Of a DNA stretch of 64,000 nucleotides, positions 36,568-41,038 are shown piece by piece; the stretch's first letter is position 1; each line of letters begins with the position of its first letter. The stretch is from Pseudomonadota bacterium (GTDB lineage Bacteria > Myxococcota_A > Polyangia > Polyangiales > Polyangiaceae), in contig JAEXCN010000099.1 of the NCBI GenBank assembly GCA_023402175.1, positions 1-64,000 of the forward strand, given 5' to 3'. Under the pieces are notes generated by a model, which saw only the letters and a list, made by a program, of their open reading frames with translations, was not told where the DNA came from and did no database searches. A program made the translations under genes and the position numbers.

Positions 36568-37101
36568 TCATGCAGAGAGCGGAGCCGAAGCCGTGTAGCC
36601 GTCGCAGTACGGCTGCCAGACATCCGGCAGATCACCCTCATCGAGACGGATCGGCGGCACGGCGGGCAGCCAGGTCGGCTTCTTCGGCTGCCGCAGCAGC
36701 TTCATGCCGGCCTGCTCAGGCGTGCGGCTCCCCTTGCGATCGTTGCATGCGTAGCAGGAGGTGACGATGTTCTCCCAAACCGTCTTTCCTCCCTGCACGC
36801 GCGGGATGACGTGGTCGTAGTTGAGGCCTCTGATCGGCTTCTTGTCACCGCAGTACTGGCAGCGGAACCTGTCGCGCGTAAAGACGTTCATCCGGGAGAA
36901 GCGGACCGACTGCTTCGTCGACACCGACCCCTTCTTCAGGCGGACCACGGCGGGCGTCATCATCGCGATGCTCGGGGCACGGAGCTCCGCGTCCCAGGTC
37001 TCGATGACTTCGACCTTGCCGAGATAAGCCAGCACGACGGCGCGCTGCCAGGGAATGATCTTGTGAGGCGCCATCCATGGAGTCAGCATCAGCGTTTGCA
37101 T
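36568..37101 (-). CDS. HNH endonuclease inside the tRNA array
   Basis: The protein is 177 aa. The HNH domain reads CQYCGD, then NYDHVIPRVQGGKTVWENIV, then CYACNDRKG: the paired CxxC zinc knuckles plus the catalytic DH...N...H-type core. The N-terminal 80 residues are a small helical extension. It resembles stand-alone HNH proteins found in many genomes, some linked to homing or phage. It has no tRNA-synthetase or integrase neighbour. Same strand as the array, 140 bp downstream of tRNA-Leu(GAG). Confidence 0.88.
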   Translation of the reverse strand: MQTLMLTPWMAPHKIIPWQRAVVLAYLGKVEVIETWDAELRAPSIAMMTPAVVRLKKGSVSTKQSVRFSRMNVFTRDRFRCQYCGDKKPIRGLNYDHVIPRVQGGKTVWENIVTSCYACNDRKGSRTPEQAGMKLLRQPKKPTWLPAVPPIRLDEGDLPDVWQPYCDGYTASAPLSA

Positions 37102-37212
37102 GGGTCACCGTTTCTTTCTCGTTTTCAAGGCTCGATCTCCTTTTCGGAGGGATGAAGAAGTCGTGCGGGATGCACGACGACGGGCGTCATCAGAGATAGC
37201 GAACGGACGGTG

Positions 37213-37227
37213 CGCTGATGTTGCTCG
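37213..37227. repeat. 15-bp spacer repeat CGCTGATGTTGCTCG, copy 1
   Basis: The identical 15-mer recurs at 38425-38439, next to the 23S-like RNA. Both are in tRNA-array spacers. Confidence 0.7.
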
Positions 37228-37241
37228 GATATGGCGAGTAG

Positions 37242-37326
37242 TGTCACCGGAGGGAGTCGAACCCTCAAACTCGCAACGGAGCCCAGCATCTCGGGCTGGC
37301 GTGTATTCCAGTTCCACCACGGTGAC
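37242..37326 (-). tRNA. tRNA-Leu(GAG)
   Basis: Class II. Acceptor GTCACCG/CGGTGAC, D-arm with GGTGGAACTGG, anticodon arm CCAGC-CCGAGAT-GCTGG (C33 in place of U33), T-arm GAGGG-TTCGACT-CCCTC. Confidence 0.88.
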
Positions 37327-37366
37327 GTGTCGCGTCCGTCTCGCGCTCGGCGATCTTGGACGTTGG

Positions 37367-37443
37367 TACCGACGGAGGGATTCGAACCCTCACAACACAC
37401 AGTTTCTGAGACTGCGGCCTCTACCAGATTGGGCCACGTCGGC
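37367..37443 (-). tRNA. tRNA-Leu(CAG)
   Basis: Acceptor GCCGACG/CGTCGGT with a G1-U72 wobble, D-arm GCCCAATCTGGTAGAGGC, anticodon loop CTCAGAA, T-loop TTCGAAT. The variable region is seven nt, short for Leu. Confidence 0.82.
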
Positions 37444-37475
37444 ATGAAGCGCGATCCGCAGGGCGGCTTGCGCGG

Positions 37476-37550
37476 TCTGTGCAGGAGGATTCGAACCTCC
37501 AATCCCTCCGACCCGAACGGAGTGCTCTAGCCAGGTTGAGCCATGCACAG
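37476..37550 (-). tRNA. tRNA-Pro(CGG)
   Basis: Acceptor CTGTGCA/TGCACAG, D-arm GCTC-AACCTGGCTA-GAGC, anticodon arm CTCCG-TTCGGGT-CGGAG, T-arm GGAGG-TTCGAAT-CCTCC. Canonical. Confidence 0.92.
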
Positions 37551-37592
37551 AGAAACGACGATGATCGACGGGAGCTCGAGCCATCGCCGTGG

Positions 37593-37661
37593 TGGACCAG
37601 TCGGGAGTCGCACCCGAACCATCTGCTTGCAAGACAGACGTCTCCCCTCGGAGACAAGCCC
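37593..37661 (-). tRNA. tRNA-Ala(TGC), UGC T-loop
   Basis: Anticodon loop CTTGCAA, T-arm TCGGG-TGCGACT-CCCGA. Acceptor GGGCTTG/CTGGTCC pairs 6 of 7 and keeps the alanine identity pair G3-U70. The D-arm TCTCC/GGAGA has a tiny loop. Confidence 0.75.
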
Positions 37662-37700
37662 ATGTTGAATCACTGCATGACGGCGGGACTGGCCCGCCGG

Positions 37701-37773
37701 TGCGGCGCGCAGGGATCGCACCTGCCTCCTCCTGCTCGTCATGCAGGCGCAGTCGCTAGACTGCCAGCGCCGC
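37701..37773 (-). tRNA. tRNA-Val(GAC), UGC T-loop, no D-loop GG
   Basis: Acceptor GCGGCGC/GCGCCGC, D-arm GCAG-TCTAGCGA-CTGC without GG, anticodon arm CCTGC-ATGACGA-GCAGG, T-arm GCAGG-TGCGATC-CCTGC. All stems are perfect. Confidence 0.87.
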
Positions 37774-37796
37774 TCTTCTCGTCGAAGAGAGCTTCG

Positions 37797-37869
37797 TGGA
37801 TCACCTGCGAATCGAACGCAGTGCGGGCTCCTTATCAGAGAGTCCAGGGTGACCAACCCGTCGTGATCC
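37797..37869 (-). tRNA. tRNA-Ile(GAT)
   Basis: Acceptor GGATCAC/GTGATCC, anticodon loop CTGATAA, T-arm CTGCG-TTCGATT-CGCAG, D-arm GGGT-TGGTC-ACCC. A73 discriminator. Confidence 0.88.
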
Positions 37870-37895
37870 GTCGTTTATGTCTGGTGAACGATTGG

Positions 37896-37964
37896 AGAGC
37901 CGAGAGGGAGTTGAACCCTCGCGCGCCGTTTTGCAGACGACGATCCTCCCCGGAGAATCGGCTC
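37896..37964 (-). tRNA. tRNA-Cys(GCA)
   Basis: Acceptor GAGCCGA/TCGGCTC, anticodon arm GTCGT-CTGCAAA-ACGGC, T-arm GAGGG-TTCAACT-CCCTC, and the U73 expected for cysteine. The D-arm is short. Confidence 0.87.
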
Positions 37965-38029
37965 GAAGAAGTGGGCGCAGTTCCCTGTTGGCCGACGTCA
38001 CGTGCGCGTCGGACGTTGGGGCTGCGCGG

Positions 38030-38100
38030 AGCGGGCAGAGGGAATCGCACCCTCATTGTCAGTTTGGAAGACTGCGGTCCTACTGTTGGACGATACCCGC
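38030..38100 (-). tRNA. tRNA-Gly(TCC), UGC T-loop, no D-loop GG
   Basis: Acceptor GCGGGTA/TGCCCGC, U73, D-arm GTCC-AACAGTA-GGAC without GG, anticodon loop CTTCCAA, T-loop TGCGATT. It mirrors the Gly(GCC) gene at 33567. Confidence 0.85.
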
Positions 38101-38336
38101 AGGATATGAATCGAAGTATCGCAAGCCTCGACGAGATTGACGAAGACGTAGGTGATCGGCAGCTCGCGCTGCCGGGCACCATGATGCACGAGCGAGCAGC
38201 AGCCGCTCTTGCATCATCGGCACATTGAAGCCGCCCGCGAAGGCAGCTTCCGTTCGCCCCGCAAGGAGAGAGTCCACCGAGGTGGTCTCCTGAGAAGCGC
38301 TCGGCTGGAGTCCGCGGAGCGCTCTCTGACTCTCCC

Positions 38337-38396
38337 TATGCCATCGCTAGGTCGGTCGCCCGACGTTCGCTACCTTAGGACCGTTATAGTTACGGA
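38337..38396 (-). rRNA. 23S rRNA domain IV fragment (helix 69-71 region, I-CeuI-type site)
   Basis: On the minus strand 38392-38366 equals TAACTATAACGGTCCTAAGG followed by TAGCGAA, the universally conserved 23S segment that I-CeuI recognises. CCGTAACTATAACGG is helix 69. Downstream, the helix 71 hairpin is shortened to GTCGG-GCGA-CCGAC and then ACCTAGCGATGGCATA, aligning with ACCTGCACGAATGGCGTA of E. coli. The rest of 23S is absent, so this is not an rRNA gene. Confidence 0.85.
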
Positions 38397-38424
38397 TGTA
38401 GTCCTCGTCGGCATTCGAGACCGA

Positions 38425-38439
38425 CGCTGATGTTGCTCG
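38425..38439. repeat. 15-bp spacer repeat CGCTGATGTTGCTCG, copy 2
   Basis: Identical to 37213-37227. Confidence 0.7.
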
Positions 38440-38502
38440 TGTCGTGTGAGATCTGTTGTTCGTAATTTTCGAGATCGCTGCCCAGGGATGGGGCAGCGCT
38501 GG

Positions 38503-38575
38503 TGGAACCGGCCGGACTCGCACCGGCAACCTCCTCGATGCCATCGAGGCGCTCTCCTGGCTGAGCTACGGCCCC
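38503..38575 (-). tRNA. tRNA-Ala(GGC), UGC T-loop
   Basis: Acceptor GGGGCCG/CGGTTCC with the G3-U70 alanine identity pair. Anticodon arm CCTCG-ATGGCAT-CGAGG, T-arm GCCGG-TGCGAGT-CCGGC, D-arm GCTC-AGCCAGGA-GAGC. A 7-bp hairpin (38476-38498) follows downstream. Confidence 0.88.
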
Positions 38576-38605
38576 TTTCGTTCGGATGTCCTTCGCGTGT
38601 GGTGG

Positions 38606-38676
38606 TGGAGCGACGGGGAATCGCACCCCGATCCCTGCAATGCGAATGCAGCGTTCTCCTGTTGAACTATCGCCCC
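38606..38676 (-). tRNA. tRNA-Ala(CGC), UGC T-loop
   Basis: Acceptor GGGGCGA/TCGCTCC with G3-U70, D-arm GTTC-AACAGGA-GAAC, anticodon arm CTGCA-TTCGCAT-TGCAG, T-arm CGGGG-TGCGATT-CCCCG. The anticodon loop is identical to that of the permuted element at 40296-40441. Confidence 0.88.
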
Positions 38677-38710
38677 AGGGTCCCCACGTGGTGGGGAGCA
38701 GACAAGTCGG

Positions 38711-38781
38711 CAGGCCGCGAAGGAATCGAACCCTCTCTCCGGGGGTTGGAATCCCGGCTGGTCACCATGACTCTACGGCCT
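38711..38781 (-). tRNA. tRNA-Trp(CCA)
   Basis: Acceptor AGGCCGT/GCGGCCT, G73 discriminator, anticodon loop TTCCAAC, T-loop TTCGATT with one G-U in the stem. The D-arm is compact. Confidence 0.83.
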
Positions 38782-38808
38782 GTGCTCTCGAGCGCGGTGC
38801 GCTTGCAG

Positions 38809-38880
38809 CGCCTCGTAGGGGAATCGAACCCCTCTCGCCCCATAGACAGTGGGGTTGCGACGCCAGTCGCATCACGAGGC
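38809..38880 (-). tRNA. tRNA-Asp(GTC)
   Basis: Acceptor GCCTCGT/ACGAGGC, G73, anticodon arm CCCCA-CTGTCTA-TGGGG, T-arm AGGGG-TTCGATT-CCCCT, D-arm GCGAC/GTCGC with TGGC. Confidence 0.9.
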
Positions 38881-38904
38881 AATGAACGTCGATATTCGTG
38901 GCGG

Positions 38905-38976
38905 TGTCCTCGGCAGGAGTCGAACCCGCGTCTGCCGGTTTAGAAGACCGGCGCCTCTCCGCTCGGCCACGAGGAC
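38905..38976 (-). tRNA. tRNA-Arg(TCT)
   Basis: Acceptor GTCCTCG/CGAGGAC, D-arm GCC-GAGCGGAGA-GGC, anticodon arm CCGGT-CTTCTAA-ACCGG, T-loop TTCGACT. All arms are sound. Confidence 0.9.
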
Positions 38977-38997
38977 GTTCTTGCTCTCCTGGCTCGG

Positions 38998-39060
38998 CGT
39001 CCCCGGCAGGAGTCGAACCTGCGTCGACCGGATTAGGAGCCTATCCGTTCGGCCAGGATG
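38998..39060 (-). tRNA. Degenerate tRNA-Arg(CCT)-like, anticodon 5' stem deleted
   Basis: D-arm GCC-GAACGGATA-GGC and T-arm GCAGG-TTCGACT-CCTGC are intact, but the D-arm runs straight into TCCTAATCCGG, so the 5' strand of the anticodon stem is missing. Acceptor pairing is 5 of 7. Probably decayed. Confidence 0.55.
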
Positions 39061-39106
39061 ACAGAGGCTGTCTGCGCAGGCGAAGAGTGGATCGGTGCGC
39101 GGCCGG

Positions 39107-39179
39107 GGTAGCGTACGGGAATCGCACCCGCCTCCACTGAGTCACAATCAGCCCTCGTCACTAGACGAGTAACGCTACC
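39107..39179 (-). tRNA. tRNA-His(GTG), UGC T-loop, no D-loop GG
   Basis: Acceptor GTAGCGT/ACGCTAC with the histidine-specific extra G-1 facing C73. Anticodon arm GCTGA-TTGTGAC-TCAGT. D-arm CTCGTC-TAGT-GACGAG has no GG. T-loop TGCGATT. Confidence 0.88.
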
Positions 39180-39264
39180 ATGTATTCAGATGCTCATTCG
39201 AGTCGGTGATGTCAACCTCGAGCCTGAATTTCGTCTGCCGTTGATAGGCACTTCGTCGAACTGG

Positions 39265-39336
39265 TGCTCCCGATCGGAATCGAACCGATACCTTCCGCTT
39301 GAAAGGCGGAGATCCTGACCACTAGATGACGGGAGC
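39265..39336 (-). tRNA. tRNA-Glu(TTC)
   Basis: Acceptor GCTCCCG/CGGGAGC, D-loop with AGTGGTCA, anticodon arm TCCGC-CTTTCAA-GCGGA, T-arm ATCGG-TTCGATT-CCGAT. Canonical. Confidence 0.92.
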
Positions 39337-39342
39337 AAACGT

Positions 39343-39485
39343 GTCGTCCGAGTGAGAAGGTCGTTGTCATGTGAATGACGGGTTGACTGCCCGTTGCCTT
39401 ACCACTTGGCTACGATGGCGAAACGCCAGCGGCTGGATTCGAACCAGCGATTCGATTGCGTGTAGGACCTGTTCGATCGGACGAC
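39343..39485 (-). ncRNA. Permuted tRNA-like element A (anticodon loop CAGTCAA)
   Basis: Read on the minus strand: closing strand GTCGTCCG (39485-39478), CTACACGCAAT, T-arm GCTGG-TTCGAAT-CCAGC (39448-39432), 3' acceptor CGCTGGC (39431-39425), 5-nt spacer, 5' acceptor GCCATCG (39419-39413), D-arm GCC-AAGTGGTAA-GGC, anticodon arm ACGGG-CAGTCAA-CCCGT (39394-39378), GACC paired with GGTC of the head, CTCACT, closing strand CGGACGAC. The halves are in inverted order. Anticodon would be GTC with A33. Confidence 0.75.
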
Positions 39486-39634
39486 GACGAGGGGGCCGTA
39501 GAGCGCCGACGATGATCGGCGCGGTAAAGGAGCGCCTCGTCAGGTGCGTGCCTGCGAGGCGTGGAGCTCAGAGGCGAGCTCGGCAAGCTCGGCGGCGTCC
39601 GGTGCGTTGGACGCGCGGGCTGCTGAAGAAAAGT

Positions 39635-39804
39635 CCTCACCCGAGTGAAAAAGCCGGTTGGATGGTTCCATCATTCAAGATGAGTGCCTTTACCAGTTAG
39701 GCTATCGCTGCGTACGATTTGCGGTGGCGGGCACCGTGAGCAGCGAGTCGGATTCGAACCGACATTTCCTCGATTGCGTGTAGGGCATCTTCGGTCGGGT
39801 GAGG
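39635..39804 (-). ncRNA. Permuted tRNA-like element B
   Basis: Same plan as element A. Closing stem CCTCACCCG/CGGGTGAGG (9 bp), head CTACACGCAAT, T-arm GTCGG-TTCGAAT-CCGAC, 3' acceptor TCGCTGC (39746-39740), 28-nt spacer, 5' acceptor GCAGCGA (39711-39705), D-arm GCC-TAACTGGTAAA-GGC, anticodon-like arm TCATC-TTGAAT-GATGG with a 6-nt loop, tail GGC...TTCACT. The acceptor pairs 7 of 7. Isotype uncertain. Confidence 0.75.
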
Positions 39805-39843
39805 GAAATCGGAATGCGCTTAGCTCGCTGCGCGAGCATCTGG

Positions 39844-39921
39844 TCCCCCGTGATGGAATCGAACCACCTACCGAAAGGCACCGGGTTACGACCGGCTGCT
39901 CCGCCATGGAGCGAACGAGGG
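39844..39921 (-). tRNA. tRNA-Tyr(GTA) with C1-G72
   Basis: Class II with a short variable arm GCC-TTTC-GGT. Anticodon arm GCCGG-TCGTAAC-CCGGT (C33). D-arm GCTCC-ATGGC-GGAGC. Acceptor CCCTCGT/ACGGGGG gives a C1-G72 pair, whereas bacterial tRNA-Tyr normally has G1-C72 and the archaeal/eukaryotic type has C1-G72. Confidence 0.85.
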
Positions 39922-39929
39922 AAGAGGGG

Positions 39930-40086
39930 CACCCGAGTGAGAAAGCCGTGTTGTCGTCTGAATGGACGAGCGCCTTACCATTAGGCCACGCTGGAATAGG
40001 TGTTTTGGAGCTCGATGGCTCACGGCTCCAGCGGACGGAATCGAACCGTCGTGTCTCATTGCGTGTAGGGCATTCCCTGGCGGGTG
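39930..40086 (-). ncRNA. Permuted tRNA-like element C
   Basis: Closing stem CACCCG/CGGGTG, head GCCCTACACGCAAT, T-arm GACGG-TTCGATT-CCGTC (40050-40034), 3' acceptor CGCTGGA (40033-40027), 31-nt spacer, 5' acceptor TCCAGCG (39995-39989), D-arm GCC-TAATGGTAA-GGC, anticodon-like arm TCGTC-CATTCA-GACGA with a 6-nt loop, then GGC...CTCACT. The acceptor equals that of the Asn(GTT) gene at 40447. Confidence 0.75.
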
Positions 40087-40090
40087 ACGG

Positions 40091-40162
40091 AGCCCACGTC
40101 CGGAGTCGAACCGGATCCTCCCGTGTACGAGACGGGTGCTCGACCATTCGAGCTGCGCGGGC
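40091..40162 (-). tRNA. tRNA-Thr(CGT)
   Basis: Acceptor GCCCGCG/CGTGGGC, D-arm GCTCGA-ATGG-TCGAGC, anticodon arm CCCGT-CTCGTAC-ACGGG, T-arm TCCGG-TTCGACT-CCGGA. Confidence 0.88.
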
Positions 40163-40164
40163 AG

Positions 40165-40220
40165 GGGCCCCATGTACTCATGGGGAACGAAAGAGGCGGG
40201 CCCCATGTACTCATGGGGAA
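40165..40220. repeat. Tandem hairpin pair CCCCATG-TACT-CATGGGG
   Basis: GGCCCCATGTACTCATGGGG occurs twice, at about 40167-40186 and 40200-40219, each a 7-bp stem with a 4-nt loop. A relative, CCCCATGTTGCTCATGG, is at about 40662-40678. All are in array spacers. Confidence 0.8.
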
Positions 40221-40295
40221 AAGAAGGTGCTCGCGGTGCGCGCGTCGCCTGGGTGGGAGGCGCGCGCGCCGGCGCGAGCGGGTGAGAAGAATGTC

Positions 40296-40441
40296 TCGTC
40301 CGAGTGGAGAAGCCGGTGCAAGTGCTCGTATGCGAAACGAGTGCCTTCCCATTAGGCTAGCAGCCCTGTGCCTTGCGGCTGGTGGACCACGTTGGAGTCG
40401 AACCAACATGTTGTGCGTGTAAGGCTTGTCCGAGCGGACGA
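40296..40441 (-). ncRNA. Permuted tRNA-Ala(CGC)-like element D
   Basis: Closing stem TCGTCCG/CGGACGA, second helix AAGCC/GGCTT, head TTACACGCA, T-arm GTTGG-TTCGACT-CCAAC (40407-40391), 3' acceptor GTGGTCC (40390-40384), 17-nt spacer, 5' acceptor GGGCTGC (40366-40360), D-arm GCC-TAATGGGAA-GGC, anticodon arm CTCGT-TTCGCAT-ACGAG (40341-40325). All seven acceptor pairs form, including G3-U70, which fits the alanine anticodon CGC. This is the most complete of the four. Confidence 0.8.
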
Positions 40442-40446
40442 AGAAG

Positions 40447-40518
40447 CTCCAGCGGAAGGAATCGAACCTTCGAAGGACCGGTTAACGGCCGGCTGCCTGA
40501 CCATTCGGCTTCGCTGGA
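40447..40518 (-). tRNA. tRNA-Asn(GTT)
   Basis: Acceptor TCCAGCG/CGCTGGA, G73, D-loop with ATGGTC, anticodon arm GCCGG-CCGTTAA-CCGGT (C33), T-arm GAAGG-TTCGATT-CCTTC. Confidence 0.9.
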
Positions 40519-40525
40519 ATACGTG

Positions 40526-40621
40526 CTCGTCGCGTTCGTGCCGCGCTGCTGCCGTCTCGACGAACCCGATCTCTTCCGAGGCAGGACGACGAAGCGGTCA
40601 GCGCGCACGAGACGCGACGAG
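40526..40621 (-). ncRNA. Candidate Y RNA: 96-nt RNA with a 21-bp interrupted terminal stem
   Basis: The ends form CTCGTCGCG/CGCGACGAG (9 bp), a TC/A internal loop, TCGTG/CACGA (5 bp), a bulged G and CGCGCTG/CAGCGCG (7 bp), closing a roughly 50-nt loop with a further CTGCC/GGCAG helix. Size, terminal stem and bulge fit Y RNAs, the ligands of Ro60, encoded nearby. The strand is unproven because the stem is nearly symmetric. Confidence 0.55.
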
Positions 40622-40701
40622 CCTTGGCGCCAAGTTGTCATAGAGCGAGGGACCTCGAGCTCCCCATGTTGCTCATGGAGAACGAGACCGAGAGTCCTTG
40701 G

Positions 40702-40772
40702 TTCCGAGCACAGGATTCGAACCTGTCTTCCTGGTTTCAGAGGCCAGTGTCCTGCCGCTAGACGAGCCCGGA
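40702..40772 (-). tRNA. tRNA-Gln(CTG)
   Basis: Acceptor TCCGGGC/GCTCGGA with one G-U, D-arm GTC...GAC with GCGGCA loop, anticodon loop CTCTGAA, T-arm ACAGG-TTCGAAT-CCTGT. Confidence 0.9.
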
Positions 40773-40830
40773 GCAGGCGGCGGCGTGCGAAGGTCGCAAG
40801 TCGCCGGTGCCACGTCGTTCGACGCAGCAG

Positions 40831-40903
40831 TAGGTCCGGAGGGAATCGAACCCTCACCACCCCGGGTAAGAGCCGGGTGCGCTTCCGATTGCGCTACGGA
40901 CCT
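40831..40903 (-). tRNA. tRNA-Lys(CTT)
   Basis: Acceptor AGGTCCG/CGGACCT, D-arm GCGC-AATCGGAA-GCGC, anticodon arm CCCGG-CTCTTAC-CCGGG, T-arm GAGGG-TTCGATT-CCCTC. Confidence 0.92.
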
Positions 40904-40965
40904 GTATTTGGCGCGATGCGACGAACCGGGGCAGCACTGCCCGCAGCCGCACGCATCGCGGTGAG

Positions 40966-41038
40966 TGGGACGCGAGGGAGTCGAACCCTCATCCCTCGGC
41001 TTAAAAGGCCGGTGCTCGGCCGATTGAGCTAGCGCCCC
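40966..41038 (-). tRNA. tRNA-Lys(TTT), first gene of the array
   Basis: Acceptor GGGGCGC/GCGTCCC with one G-U, D-arm GCTC-AATCGGCC-GAGC, anticodon loop CTTTTAA, T-arm GAGGG-TTCGACT-CCCTC. It is the promoter-proximal tRNA; the array promoter should lie at about 41040-41150. Confidence 0.92.

Larger units (their letters stand above)
38150..38440 (-). ncRNA. Predicted structured RNA containing a 23S rRNA helix 69-71 mimic
   Basis: This 290-nt gap in the array has no ORF with coding character but a chain of strong hairpins: GGTG/CACC with GGCAGC/GCTGCC (38151-38180), ATGATGCA.GAGCG pairing CGCTC.TGCATCAT (38181-38217), a multibranch closed by GAGAGTC/GACTCTC (about 38268-38335), and CGTCGG/CCGACG (38407-38427). 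38337-38396 is homologous to 23S rRNA. Strand is assumed from the array and from the sense of the 23S match. Boundaries are approximate. Confidence 0.6.

Noticed and set aside
37479..38228. 249-aa rightward ORF across tRNA genes
   Set aside because: It translates antisense tRNA sequence; each recurring ESNP-like peptide is a T-arm.
38150..38440. tmRNA or RNase P RNA
   Set aside because: No tag-peptide frame with tRNA-Ala-like ends and no conserved P4 sequence; the only clear homology is to 23S helix 69-71.
39343..40441. Group I or II intron splitting the four tRNAs
   Set aside because: The 3' half precedes the 5' half in the transcript, so ordinary splicing could not join them; no intron core or maturase is seen.
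33047..41038. Prophage carrying the tRNA array
   Set aside because: No integrase, capsid, terminase or tail gene lies in or beside the array.
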